The position numbers and the translations under genes are program-made. From Vibrio gelatinilyticus (GTDB lineage: Bacteria > Pseudomonadota > Gammaproteobacteria > Enterobacterales > Vibrionaceae), in NCBI RefSeq assembly GCF_022836845.1, contig NZ_JAJNNZ010000017.1, positions 17,077 through 81,076 of the forward strand: 64,000 nucleotides of DNA, given 5' to 3'. Positions within the stretch are counted from its first letter, which is position 1. Each line of letters begins with the position of its first letter. Positions 34,490-43,954 of the stretch are shown here, piece after piece. The notes below the pieces were generated by a model, which was not told where the DNA came from, did not search any database, and saw only the letters and a list, made by a program, of their open reading frames with translations.

Positions 34490-36331
34490 TTAACCCTCGA
34501 GTTTAGACTTATCGCGCACAGCACCTTTGTCTGCACTGGTTGCAAGATTGGCATAGGCCTTAAGCGCCAGAGATACGGTTCGTTCACGATCTACTGGCTT
34601 CCAACCCAGTTTGTCTTGTTCAATGCGGCGAGCAGCAAGCTCGGACTCAGAGACATCAAGAGTGATAGTACGTGAAGGAATGTCGATGCTGATGGTATCA
34701 CCGCTTTTCACAAGGCCAATTGTGCCGCCATTAGCAGCTTCAGGTGAAGCATGACCAATAGACAGGCCAGATGTACCGCCCGAGAAGCGTCCATCTGTCA
34801 GTAGAGCGCACTCTTTGCCTAGCCCCATCGACTTTAGATAAGTCGTCGGATACAGCATTTCTTGCATTCCAGGGCCACCTTTAGGACCTTCATAGCGAAT
34901 CACAACCACATCGCCAGCTTTGACTTTTCCACCAAGAATGCCATCTACGGCATCTTCTTGGCTTTCAAATACCACAGCAGGGCCTTGGAATTTAAGACTA
35001 CCTTCATCGACACCAGCCGTTTTCACAATACAGCCGTCTAGGGCGATATTACCCTTAAGAACCGCCAGGCCACCATCTTGGCTAAAGGCGTTTTCTTTTG
35101 TGCGAATACAGCCATCTGCACGGTCATCGTCTAGGGTATCCCAGCGACAGTCTTGTGAGAATGCTTGAGTTGTTCGAATGCCGGCGGGACCTGCGCGGAA
35201 GAATTGACGAACGTCTTCAGACTTAGTCTGCATAATATCGTATTGAGCAAGCTGCTCTTCCATTGACAGACCAAGCACCGTTTGGGTTTGGTTGTTGATA
35301 AGACCAGCTCGGTCAAGTTCACCCAAAATAGCCATGACGCCACCAGCACGGTGTACGTCTTCCATGTGGTATTTTTGTGTTGATGGTGCAACTTTACACA
35401 GGTGAGGTACACGGCGTGACATACGGTCAATATCTTCCATATCAAAGTCGATTTCACCTTCTTGGGCTCCAGCCAGTAGGTGTAAGACTGTATTGGTTGA
35501 GCCGCCCATAGCGATATCCAGTGCCATTGCATTTTCGAAGGCTTGCTTATTGGCAATATTACGAGGCAGTGCAGACGCATCGTCTTGCTCATAGTAACGC
35601 TTGGTGAGCTCAACAATACGCTTGCCCGCATTAAGAAATAGAGCTTCGCGATCGGCGTGTGTTGCTAACATTGAACCATTCCCCGGTTGAGATAAACCGA
35701 GAGCTTCAGTTAAGCAGTTCATTGAGTTTGCGGTAAACATACCAGAGCACGAACCACAGGTAGGGCATGCAGAACGTTCAATCTGTTCGCTTTGCTCATC
35801 GGAGACTTTTGGGTCAGCCCCCTGAATCATGGCATCCACGAGGTCCAGTTTGATGATTTGATCAGAAAGCTTGGTTTTACCCGCTTCCATTGGTCCACCA
35901 GACACAAAGATTACAGGAATATTGAGGCGCAGTGCCGCCATCATCATTCCAGGGGTAATTTTGTCGCAGTTAGAGATACAAACCATGGCATCGGCACAGT
36001 GGGCATTGACCATATATTCCACAGAATCGGCAATCAGCTCGCGTGAAGGTAGTGAATAGAGCATACCTCCATGACCCATAGCGATACCGTCATCAACAGC
36101 GATTGTGTTGAACTCTTTAGCAATACCGCCGGCTTTTTCTATTTCACCGGCAACAAGTTGGCCCATATCTTTAAGGTGCACGTGACCTGGAACAAACTGG
36201 GTGAAAGAGTTAACAACCGCGATAATCGGTTTTCCAAAATCCTCTTCTTTAACGCCAGTTGCACGCCAAAGGGCGCGAGCACCGGCCATGTTACGACCGT
36301 GGGTTGTGGTTGCTGATCTATATTTAGGCAT
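34490..36331 (-). CDS. ilvD: Dihydroxy-acid dehydratase
   Basis: Iron-sulfur enzyme that makes 2-keto acids in valine and isoleucine synthesis. The 613-residue product carries the cluster cysteines in ISNCDKITPG and CPTCGSCSGMFTANSMNCL, and the Mg-binding VDDGIAMGHGGM. It sits between ilvE and ilvA. Confidence 0.97.
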   Translation of the reverse strand: MPKYRSATTTHGRNMAGARALWRATGVKEEDFGKPIIAVVNSFTQFVPGHVHLKDMGQLVAGEIEKAGGIAKEFNTIAVDDGIAMGHGGMLYSLPSRELIADSVEYMVNAHCADAMVCISNCDKITPGMMMAALRLNIPVIFVSGGPMEAGKTKLSDQIIKLDLVDAMIQGADPKVSDEQSEQIERSACPTCGSCSGMFTANSMNCLTEALGLSQPGNGSMLATHADREALFLNAGKRIVELTKRYYEQDDASALPRNIANKQAFENAMALDIAMGGSTNTVLHLLAGAQEGEIDFDMEDIDRMSRRVPHLCKVAPSTQKYHMEDVHRAGGVMAILGELDRAGLINNQTQTVLGLSMEEQLAQYDIMQTKSEDVRQFFRAGPAGIRTTQAFSQDCRWDTLDDDRADGCIRTKENAFSQDGGLAVLKGNIALDGCIVKTAGVDEGSLKFQGPAVVFESQEDAVDGILGGKVKAGDVVVIRYEGPKGGPGMQEMLYPTTYLKSMGLGKECALLTDGRFSGGTSGLSIGHASPEAANGGTIGLVKSGDTISIDIPSRTITLDVSESELAARRIEQDKLGWKPVDRERTVSLALKAYANLATSADKGAVRDKSKLEG

Positions 36332-36343
36332 GTGACTCGTTCC

Positions 36344-37306
36344 TTATTTTGCCGGTGCTGCGTTTTTGTCAGTGTCTTGAGGGTATACGTAATCTAACCA
36401 ACCCCATTTATCTTCTGTAGTGCCATTAAATAGGCCGAAGTAAGCATCTTGCATCACTTTTGTGATTGGGCCTCGTTTACCCGTGCCCACTTCAATCTTG
36501 TCGACAGTGCGAACAGGAACAATTTCAGCTGCCGTTCCTGTCATAAAAATCTCATCTGCGAGGTAGAGCGCTTCACGTGCAATATTGGTTTCTAGAACTT
36601 CGTAACCCAAGTCTTTAGCAATGGTCATAATACTGTCGCGCGTAATCCCAGGAAGGATGGCACTGGTCGCTGGTGGCGTCATCAAAACCCCATCCTTGAT
36701 CACAAAGATGTTTTCGCCTGCGCCTTCAGATAGGTAACCATCGACACTAAGCGCAATACCTTCATCATAGCCATGTCGGCGAGCTTCCCCACCGACCAGT
36801 AGCGAAGAAAGGTAGTTACCGCCAGCCTTTGCTGCTGTTGGAATTGTGTTAGGTGCCGCGCGATTCCAACTAGAAATCATGGCATCAACGCCATTGGCAA
36901 GCGCTTCTTCACCAAGATAAGAGCCCCATGGGAAGGCGGCTATAATCAGCTCCATTTCGGTGCCTTCTGGAGGACAAACACCAAGACCGACGTTACCAAC
37001 GAAGCCCAATGGACGAATGTAGGCTGACTCCAGTTTGTTTTGGCGTAGCGTTTCGCGCGTTGCTTCCATGATCTCCTCTTCTGAATAAGGGATAGGGAAA
37101 CGATAAATTTTGGCAGAGTTTTTTAACCGCTTTGCGTGTTCAGGGTGACGGAAAATGACCGGACCGTTCGGCGTGTTGTAGCAACGAACACCTTCAAAAA
37201 CAGAGGTGCCGTAGTGCATAGCGTGAGTAAGGACGTGAACATTGGCTTTGTCCCAAGGAACCATCTCACCATTAAACCAAATAAAATCTGCTGTACTTTT
37301 AGACAT
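36344..37306 (-). CDS. ilvE: Branched-chain amino-acid aminotransferase
   Basis: Fold-type IV PLP enzyme for the last step to valine, leucine and isoleucine. The 320-residue protein starts MSKSTADFIWFNGEMVPWDK. It has HYGTSVFEGVRCY, the PLP lysine in TAAKAGGNYLSSLLV and the phosphate loop TGTAAEIVPVR. It follows ilvM by 14 nt. Confidence 0.97.
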   Translation of the reverse strand: MSKSTADFIWFNGEMVPWDKANVHVLTHAMHYGTSVFEGVRCYNTPNGPVIFRHPEHAKRLKNSAKIYRFPIPYSEEEIMEATRETLRQNKLESAYIRPLGFVGNVGLGVCPPEGTEMELIIAAFPWGSYLGEEALANGVDAMISSWNRAAPNTIPTAAKAGGNYLSSLLVGGEARRHGYDEGIALSVDGYLSEGAGENIFVIKDGVLMTPPATSAILPGITRDSIMTIAKDLGYEVLETNIAREALYLADEIFMTGTAAEIVPVRTVDKIEVGTGKRGPITKVMQDAYFGLFNGTTEDKWGWLDYVYPQDTDKNAAPAK

Positions 37307-37320
37307 TTAGCACTCCTTCC

Positions 37321-37602
37321 TTATGCACTTTGTTCTTGTAAGTTGTGATTAGGCAGCTCGTTATTTTTCAGCTCTGTCACCTCAATGGTGCGAATGTCCC
37401 AAAGCTTTTCAATCTGATTGATCAAAGTGGTAATCGAGCGATCACTGTCGACAATGATTTCGACGCTGGCCACCTTACTTTCGTGGTTTTGAGTCGCGGC
37501 AACCTGTTTGATGATAAATCCACGGTGACGGATGACTCGCAGTACGCGTTCAAGCAAAACTGGCTTGTCGTCCGCTTTGATGTCGAGTAAGTATCTATTC
37601 AT
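37321..37602 (-). CDS. ilvM: Acetolactate synthase II small subunit
   Basis: 93-residue ACT-domain regulatory subunit of the IlvGM acetohydroxyacid synthase. The sequence MNRYLLDIKADDKPVLLERV, VLRVIRHRGF and a second half rich in D/E fit IlvM rather than the longer IlvH/IlvN. It overlaps the ilvG stop by one base, a common sign of coupled translation. Confidence 0.93.
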   Translation of the reverse strand: MNRYLLDIKADDKPVLLERVLRVIRHRGFIIKQVAATQNHESKVASVEIIVDSDRSITTLINQIEKLWDIRTIEVTELKNNELPNHNLQEQSA

Positions 37603-39248
37603 TAGGTATTCTCCAACATATCACTATTTGAGGCGCCGGGTGGTACGAGCGGCCAAACATTTTCTTCTTCGTCGATCAGAACGTGAAGCAGATAAGCGGT
37701 TTTGCTTTCTAGCATCTCTTTTAAAGCGGGCTCTACTTCTTCTTTCTTGGTGATGGTTTTACCTGGAATGTCGAATGCTTTGGCTAACATGACGAAATCA
37801 GGATTGTCATCAAGGATGGTTTGACTGTGTCTGCCATCGAAGAACAGTGACTGCCACTGTCTTACCATACCGAGGCGCTGGTTATTGAGCAGCACCATCT
37901 TTACTGGGATCTGGCGACGTTTTAAGGTGCCTAGCTCCTGAACATTCATCATAAAGGAGCCATCACCAGAAATCAGAATGGACTGATCATCCGGTCGACC
38001 TACGGCGGCACCCATTGCTGCTGGCAGACCAAAGCCCATGGTGCCCAACCCTGCTGAAGTGATGAAGTTCTCAGGCATTCGAGGTTGGATGTGCTGTGCT
38101 GCCCACATTTGATGTTGGCCAACATCAGTAGAGACGATCGCGCTGTCTGGCATCATTTCCGACAACTGCTTGAGTAATAATGGGGCGAAAATAAGCTCAC
38201 CAGGGTGGTCGTAACGCCACTTGAAGGCACTGCGCAGGCTCTCGCTGTGGTGAGCCCATGGGGAAATGTCTTTAGACACTTCAAGCTGAGGTAAGATGAC
38301 GTTGATATCACCACGCAGTGCTGCATTAGCGGTTCTCAGCTTATTGAATTCAGCAGCGTCGATATCGATGTGAATGACTTTTGCGTGAGGGGCAAACGTA
38401 TCTAATTTACCGGTCACGCGATCGTCGAAACGCGCGCCAACAACAATCAATAAATCGCATTCCTGCACGACTAGGTTTGCAGCCTTGGTGCCATGCATAC
38501 CTAACATACCAAGGTAATGAGGATCGTGGCGGTCAACCGTACCGAGACCTTTTAAGGTGCTTACACAAGGCATCGGATTGATGCGCAGAAATTCTCGAAC
38601 CGATTCAGTTGCTTTCGCCAATTGCACGCCGCCACCGACGTACAAGACAGGGCGGCTGCTGCTATCGAGCAACTGTTGAGCTAGGGCAATATCATGACTG
38701 GCTGCAATTGGCATCGCTGGTGGCGTGAACGCAGGCAGTACATCAACAGGAGCCTCTGCCAGTTGCACATCTTTAGCGATATCAACAATAACTGGCCCTG
38801 GTCGGCCATTTTTGGCCACTTCAAAGGCCTCTGCAAGTGTAGGGGCAAGGTCATTGATGTCTGTAACTAGATAGCTGTGCTTAGTGCAAGACAACGACAT
38901 ACCGATCACATCCATTTCTTGGAAAGCATCAGTACCGATATGCGAGCTAGCGACTTGACCTGTAATGGCCACAAGAGGGATTGAATCGAGGAAAGCATCG
39001 GCTAAGCCAGTGACGAGGTTGGTCGCTCCCGGGCCCGAAGTGGCCATGCAGACGGCGACATCTTGTGTCGCTCGCGCCATGCCGATGGCTGCCATAGCTG
39101 CACCTTGCTCATGGCGACAGAGGATATGCTCAACACCACCATCGTATAATGCATCGTATATTGGCATGATAGCGCCACCGGGATAACCAAATATGGTCTG
39201 GATACCTTGTTGCTTTAGAGCCGCTACGACTAATTCTGCACCTTTCAT
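37602..39248 (-). CDS. ilvG: Acetolactate synthase II large subunit
   Basis: Thiamine-diphosphate enzyme that condenses pyruvate with pyruvate or 2-oxobutanoate. The 548-residue protein has the catalytic Glu in CRHEQGAAMAAIG, FAD/linker domain motifs, and the ThDP motif SGDGSFMMNVQELGT with its closing NNQRLGMVRQW. It is complete, unlike the frameshifted ilvG of E. coli K-12. It is preceded by an attenuator and leader peptide. Confidence 0.97.
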   Translation of the reverse strand: MKGAELVVAALKQQGIQTIFGYPGGAIMPIYDALYDGGVEHILCRHEQGAAMAAIGMARATQDVAVCMATSGPGATNLVTGLADAFLDSIPLVAITGQVASSHIGTDAFQEMDVIGMSLSCTKHSYLVTDINDLAPTLAEAFEVAKNGRPGPVIVDIAKDVQLAEAPVDVLPAFTPPAMPIAASHDIALAQQLLDSSSRPVLYVGGGVQLAKATESVREFLRINPMPCVSTLKGLGTVDRHDPHYLGMLGMHGTKAANLVVQECDLLIVVGARFDDRVTGKLDTFAPHAKVIHIDIDAAEFNKLRTANAALRGDINVILPQLEVSKDISPWAHHSESLRSAFKWRYDHPGELIFAPLLLKQLSEMMPDSAIVSTDVGQHQMWAAQHIQPRMPENFITSAGLGTMGFGLPAAMGAAVGRPDDQSILISGDGSFMMNVQELGTLKRRQIPVKMVLLNNQRLGMVRQWQSLFFDGRHSQTILDDNPDFVMLAKAFDIPGKTITKKEEVEPALKEMLESKTAYLLHVLIDEEENVWPLVPPGASNSDMLENT

Positions 39249-39402
39249 CGTAACACTCCTATTTTCCTACGAGTTGAATCGTAGTCGCTGTTCGTTCGAT
39301 TGCACATCTTGTGCTCCCATTTCTTCCTGTCAATTCGGTTCGACACTTCGACCTGCATGAGTAATAACTAAAAATCAAACTGCTTTTTCTAGAGATTCAT
39401 AT

Positions 39403-39440
39403 TTGTAAAAAAACCCCCGGACTTTTCAGTGCGGGGGTTT
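39403..39440 (-). terminator. Attenuator of the ilvGMEDA operon
   Basis: On the minus strand AACCCCCG-12 nt-CGGGGGTT is followed by TTTTTACAAA. The ACCCCCG arm can instead pair with an identical CGGGGGT copy in the last third of the leader-peptide gene (complement of 39472-39478), so translation speed can decide between antiterminator and terminator. Confidence 0.88.
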
Positions 39441-39454
39441 TTCGAATCTTGTGG

Positions 39455-39544
39455 TTATTTTCCGCCCACATACCCCCGTGCGGTTCCAGCTAGGACCACG
39501 ATAATCAGGGTAATCAGAATGTGCGTACGGGCGAAAAATATCAT
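39455..39544 (-). CDS. ilvL: ilvGMEDA leader peptide
   Basis: A 29-residue ORF, MIFFARTHILITLIIVVLAG then TARGYVGGK, ends 15 nt before the attenuator stem. Of its 29 residues 14 are Ile, Leu, Val or Thr, the amino acids that control this operon, clustered as HILITLIIVVLAGT. Ribosome stalling on these codons would expose the antiterminator. The ribosome site is weak (AAAAAG). E. coli IlvL plays the same role, with a different sequence. Confidence 0.85.
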   Translation of the reverse strand: MIFFARTHILITLIIVVLAGTARGYVGGK

Positions 39545-39751
39545 TCTTTTTATCTTGTAAATATTCTTTATTATTTTACGAAATTGTTTGCGTCCCTAGT
39601 GGTATCACAATTTTCTGTTACCTGACAAGCAAAAACTCATTCTTTTATCACATTTCATCAGCATCAAATCACGCTATATAACATGTTTGATTGATAAAAA
39701 TCTGAATATTCAAACCATGGTTGTGATTATTTGGAGGAAAAAAGGGGTTTT

Positions 39752-41278
39752 ATGGGATTATCGATTGTTTACAGTCGCGCAAGTGTTGGCGTTGAAGCGC
39801 CGCTGGTTACTGTCGAGGTTCATATTAGCAATGGTATGCCGGGGTTTGCATTGGTTGGGTTGCCTGAAACGACGGTGAAGGAGTCGCGCGATCGTGTGCG
39901 CAGTGCCATCGTGAACTCTCGTTTCGAGTTTCCAGCAAAGAGGATCACGGTGAATTTGGCACCGGCTGACTTACCTAAAGAAGGGGGGAGATTCGATTTA
40001 CCTATTGCTTTAGGTATTTTGGCAGCTTCGCATCAAATCCCTCAGGAAGGAATATTGCAACACGAGTTTATCGGTGAGCTTGCCTTATCGGGAGAGTTAC
40101 GCTGCGTGAAAGGTGTGTTACCTGCCGCGTTATCTGCTAGTGCTTGTCGCCGAAAAATTGTTGTGCCTGAAGACAATGCCGGTCAGGCGGCACTTGCTGA
40201 TAAGAATGCACACAAGTCGGCATCGTCACTCATCGATGTCGTGGCGGATCTGATGGGCCAGCAAACCTTAGGGTTAGCAGTGCCCCCTCCTTCAGCGGTC
40301 AAAGTGCCTCACACGCGCGATATGCAAGATATTATTGGTCAGCAGCAAGGTAAGCGAGCGTTGGAGATTGCTGCTGCGGGTAATCACAATTTGCTATTTT
40401 TAGGACCACCAGGAACCGGAAAGACCATGCTGGCGTCGCGTCTGTGTGACCTGTTACCGGAAATGACTCAGCAAGAGGCCATGGAGACGGCTTCAGTGGC
40501 GTCGTTAACGCAAAAAGAAATTAATGAACACAATTGGAAGCGGCGGCCCTTTCGTGCTCCTCATCATTCAAGTTCGATGGCGGCATTGGTTGGTGGTGGC
40601 TCAATTCCTCGTCCTGGAGAAATATCACTGGCTCATAATGGTTTGCTGTTTCTTGATGAGATGCCGGAATTTGAAAGAAAAGTGCTCGACTCTTTAAGAG
40701 AGCCACTGGAATCGGGGGAGATTATTATTTCTAGAGCGCAAGGTAAAACCCGCTTTCCAGCGCGTTTCCAGTTGGTTGGTGCGCTAAATCCCAGCCCTAC
40801 GGGTTACTATGAAGGGAATCAGACGCGGGTTAACCCACAAGCGATCTTACGATATCTAGGGCGCCTATCGGGCCCCTTGCTGGACCGTTTTGATATGTCG
40901 ATAGAAATCCCAGCCTTACCTAAAGGAACGTTATCGCAAGGTGGTGATCGCGGGGAGTCAACGTCAGTGATTAAAGAGCGTGTTTTACGTGCTCGAGAAA
41001 CAATGTTGGTCAAGCGTGGTAAAGCCAATGCACTCTTGGGAACTCGAGAAATCGAAACCTATTGCCCACTTCGTAAAGAGGATGCTGAATTTTTAGAAAC
41101 CGCACTGCATCGTTTGGGGCTTTCGGTGCGGGCCTATCACCGCATTATTAAAGTGGCGAGAACCATTGCGGATTTATCGAACAAAGAAGCGATTGAGCGC
41201 GTCCACCTTGCAGAAGCTTTGGGGTATCGCGCAATGGATCGCTTATTGCGACAGTTGACCGCTCAGGGCGTGCCGTAA
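39752..41278 (+). CDS. comM: YifB-family AAA ATPase ComM
   Basis: Hexameric branch-migration helicase that helps integrate DNA during natural transformation. The 508-residue product (start MGLSIVYSRASVGVEAPLVT, behind an A/G-rich ribosome site; the frame opens 7 codons earlier) has an N-terminal Lon-protease-like fold. The Mg-chelatase-type AAA+ core follows with Walker A GPPGTGKTM, Walker B LLFLDEMPEF and the sensor NPSPTGYY. A C-terminal chelatase domain completes it. With dprA at 56.6 kb, two DNA-uptake genes are in the window. Confidence 0.92.
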   Translation: MGLSIVYSRASVGVEAPLVTVEVHISNGMPGFALVGLPETTVKESRDRVRSAIVNSRFEFPAKRITVNLAPADLPKEGGRFDLPIALGILAASHQIPQEGILQHEFIGELALSGELRCVKGVLPAALSASACRRKIVVPEDNAGQAALADKNAHKSASSLIDVVADLMGQQTLGLAVPPPSAVKVPHTRDMQDIIGQQQGKRALEIAAAGNHNLLFLGPPGTGKTMLASRLCDLLPEMTQQEAMETASVASLTQKEINEHNWKRRPFRAPHHSSSMAALVGGGSIPRPGEISLAHNGLLFLDEMPEFERKVLDSLREPLESGEIIISRAQGKTRFPARFQLVGALNPSPTGYYEGNQTRVNPQAILRYLGRLSGPLLDRFDMSIEIPALPKGTLSQGGDRGESTSVIKERVLRARETMLVKRGKANALLGTREIETYCPLRKEDAEFLETALHRLGLSVRAYHRIIKVARTIADLSNKEAIERVHLAEALGYRAMDRLLRQLTAQGVP

Positions 41279-41281
41279 GGA

Positions 41282-42289
41282 CTAAAATTGCCAGTTCATC
41301 CCCAATGAGGTGACCCAATCGGAAGTATCATAAAAAGCAATATTGGAGTCGGTAGCATTGTAGCCAGTGAGCGAAATGAAAGACAGCGCTGGAATATTCC
41401 ACAACGACTTATATTCGTATGCGAAGAAGCCACTGTATTTTTGATCCAATCGACTTTGGCCATTGAACAGAGGGTTACCGCTGTCAAACTCATGGTTCAT
41501 GTAGCTTAACGTCGCGGCAAAACTGTGCTTGGCGAAGTCATAGAGAGATGTGATTTCGCCCCCCGCTCCTTGATTGGCAATAGCTTGGCCTTTAGCCTTG
41601 TCGAGAATGTAGATAGCAGAAGGGAATATCATCCATTGGTCATTAACAGGTAACGTTAATGAGCCTTTGGCATAGTAGAGGTCCGCATTTCGGTTAAGTT
41701 GTCCGGTGTGTTGTGAAAACAGATCTGAGCCTGAAAGCTCATTGTTTACTTCTCTGGTACCATAGGCCATATCAATCGTTAAGGGGCTACCTGCGATGTG
41801 CTCAAGTTGAACACGATAAGCATTCCCCGTCGCTTCCGAAAGTTGAAGTCCCTGCGAGCTTGTGTAAGGGTCTTTCCAGATTGCCTCGCCTACGATTGTT
41901 GGTAAATAGGAGATACTCCACACCATACCACTGTCGAATTGTTGTCGATAGCCCGCTTCCAATACGAAGGTACCAACAGCGATATCGTTGCGTGAGCTGC
42001 CAACATAGATTTGTTGTTGTGAATTATGACCAAAGGTATAGTTCAGTGTGCCAAGAGGAAGCCAGAACTCTTCAATACTTTCAACGGGCGCGCTTGTGCT
42101 GACATTATTGCTCATCATGACATGGGAAGTTTCTCCGCCAATGGCCGAGTTTATTGACAGTTCTCCGCTTAACCCACTCGACCTTGCCAACTGAGCATGG
42201 CTGGCAACTGGCGCTATTACACCAGTTATAGCAATCAAAAGAGGCAACACTGTTGACGTTGTTCGCAGGTTTAAAGTCACGACATCCAT
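41282..42289 (-). CDS. DUF2860 outer-membrane-like protein (copy 1)
   Basis: 335 residues with a signal peptide (hydrophobic core LPLLIAITGVIAPVASHA, cleavage near 32). The body shows alternating polar and hydrophobic strands and the C-terminus SLGMNWQF ends in Phe, the beta-signal of BAM-inserted barrels. The block NYTFGHNSQQQIYVGSSRND recurs in the neighbour at 42458. DUF2860 proteins are found in vibrios; their function is not known to me. Only 3 nt separate its stop from the convergent comM stop. Confidence 0.8.
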   Translation of the reverse strand: MDVVTLNLRTTSTVLPLLIAITGVIAPVASHAQLARSSGLSGELSINSAIGGETSHVMMSNNVSTSAPVESIEEFWLPLGTLNYTFGHNSQQQIYVGSSRNDIAVGTFVLEAGYRQQFDSGMVWSISYLPTIVGEAIWKDPYTSSQGLQLSEATGNAYRVQLEHIAGSPLTIDMAYGTREVNNELSGSDLFSQHTGQLNRNADLYYAKGSLTLPVNDQWMIFPSAIYILDKAKGQAIANQGAGGEITSLYDFAKHSFAATLSYMNHEFDSGNPLFNGQSRLDQKYSGFFAYEYKSLWNIPALSFISLTGYNATDSNIAFYDTSDWVTSLGMNWQF

Positions 42290-42389
42290 CCGCTTACATA
42301 GAATTATGGGGGCGCAGAGTAGCGACTTACCGTGATAGAAACATTGACCGGTATCACGCTTTTAGATGGTCCTATTGATGATTAAATTA

Positions 42390-42420
42390 ATTCACCAACC
42401 GATGGATTTGATTGGTGAAT
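42390..42420. terminator. Possible terminator between the two DUF2860 genes
   Basis: ATTCACCAA-13 nt-TTGGTGAAT. On the minus strand it is followed by TAATTTAATC; a weak candidate. Confidence 0.35.
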
Positions 42421-42457
42421 GTTGGGTTTTGCAGTTATTGTTATTGCTGATAAAGAC

Positions 42458-43465
42458 CTAGAAAGTCCAGTTTAAACCCAGCGCGGTTATCCAGCTATTG
42501 CTGTTGTAAAACTCGATGTTTGATTGGCTGCTGTTATAGCCTGCAAATGAAACCAAAGATAATTGTTCTACGCTAAAGGCTCCTGGGTATTCATAGGCAA
42601 TAAATGCTTTCCAGGTGTCGTCTTGTTGAGTCACATTATCAAACACTGGATTGCCCTCGGCGTATTTACGATTGAGGTAGCTAAAGGTCAAAGCGAACTG
42701 ATGATTGCCCGCTGATACAAAAGAAGAGATTTCTGCGCCATAGGCATTGCTCGTCATTGCAGAACCTTTGGCGTCCTGCTTTGTGTATATGAGTGAAGGG
42801 TAGAGTAGAACTTGGCGGCTAATCGGCAGCATCATTTTAAATTTGCTGTATAGAATATCGGCATTGCGATCGAGCATGCGTGATTGCTGTTCATTTAGGA
42901 TACTCCCATCGACTAGCGCGGCACCTGAACGTTCATCGTCAATGTCTCGTTTTCCATAGGCTAAATCAACGCTGAATAATGATCCTGCGATGTTGTTGAG
43001 CTGTAACCGGTAAGCCATGCCTTTTTCATTGGTCGTTTCACGTGCCGATAGGCTGTACGGATCTTGCCAGATCTCCGCTTCTAAAATGGTTGGCAGTATC
43101 GAAAAGCTTAACTTGGTGCCGTGCTCGAAGCGATACTTGTAGCCAGCCTCCAATGCCAATGTACCCACGGCAATGTCAGTTCGAGAGGTACCTAAGAACA
43201 GCTGCTGGTTTGAGGTCGAGCCAAAGGTATATTGAACGTTGCCGAGCGGCAATACTAACGCACTACTGCTTTGCTGATCTTCCCCCTGACGGTAGACTTT
43301 AAACTCATCGTCGGTGTTGGTGAGGTTCGAGGTGCTGCTTGAATAGGCAGCATTGATGGCGATTTCACCACTAAACCCGTTACGCTCACCTAGTTTTGCA
43401 TTCACGAGCAATGGGCAAACCCCGATAGCAGCGATAACGGCGATCCATATCCTTTTCATAACCAA
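42458..43465 (-). CDS. DUF2860 outer-membrane-like protein (copy 2)
   Basis: A second 335-residue DUF2860 protein with its own signal peptide (MKRIWIAVIAAIGVCPLLVNA after an initial MV) and a C-terminal ALGLNWTF beta-signal. It shares with copy 1 the order LPLG-x2-YTFG, GTSRTDIAVG, LEAGY, ILPTI, IWQDPY, RLQLNNIAGS and LDRNADILY, so the two arose by duplication and then diverged. The 168-nt gap between them suggests separate promoters. Confidence 0.8.
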   Translation of the reverse strand: MVMKRIWIAVIAAIGVCPLLVNAKLGERNGFSGEIAINAAYSSSTSNLTNTDDEFKVYRQGEDQQSSSALVLPLGNVQYTFGSTSNQQLFLGTSRTDIAVGTLALEAGYKYRFEHGTKLSFSILPTILEAEIWQDPYSLSARETTNEKGMAYRLQLNNIAGSLFSVDLAYGKRDIDDERSGAALVDGSILNEQQSRMLDRNADILYSKFKMMLPISRQVLLYPSLIYTKQDAKGSAMTSNAYGAEISSFVSAGNHQFALTFSYLNRKYAEGNPVFDNVTQQDDTWKAFIAYEYPGAFSVEQLSLVSFAGYNSSQSNIEFYNSNSWITALGLNWTF

Positions 43466-43604
43466 TCCTTGTTATTATGTAAACACAGCTTAACTATTTG
43501 TACTTATATGTTTTTATTGTGTTATTGGTTTAGATTATAGATGTTTTATTTTCATAACAAGGTAAATCAGAGCAAGGAGAAAGATATTGCACAAGCAATG
43601 GTGA

Positions 43605-43874
43605 TTTAAAAAATTCAGTCACCGCTTTATGTGGCTGTGGGCACCCATCAACCAGGTCATCTTGTGTTTGGTCAATCGCCGTATTCAATGGCCAATTGAT
43701 GATGGTGAAGAGCTTCGGAAAGAGGAGAGATATTTGATGATCCGCAACCACCTTAGCTGGACGGATATAGTGGTGACAATTAAATTACATGAGTTGGATG
43801 AGCAAATACGTAGGGATTACTTTCAGGATAAACACCATAACCGCCAATTTCAGTCATGGCTAAAGCAAGTATGA
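43605..43874 (+). pseudogene. Remnant of a YihG-like 1-acylglycerol-phosphate acyltransferase
   Basis: The readable frame (first ATG 43629, 81 residues) joins two separate parts of the PlsC/YihG family. Residues about 35-48, ERYLMIRNHLSWTDIVV, match the catalytic N-H-x4-D region. They run straight into ELDEQIRRDYFQDKHHNRQF, which matches the extreme C-terminus of E. coli YihG. About 160 residues between these blocks and the N-terminal membrane part are missing. Position and orientation (convergent with dsbA) are those of yihG in E. coli. An acyltransferase of this length cannot be active. Confidence 0.75.
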
Positions 43875-43917
43875 CTAGGAAAAGACCAGCGTTTACAAGA
43901 GATACATAGAAAATAAG

Positions 43918-43943
43918 AAGGCCGAGCTGGTGGGTTCGGCCTT
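43918..43943 (-). terminator. Terminator after dsbA
   Basis: AAGGCCGA-10 nt-TCGGCCTT; on the minus strand followed by CTTATTTTCT. Confidence 0.7.
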
Positions 43944-43954
43944 AATTATAGTAA

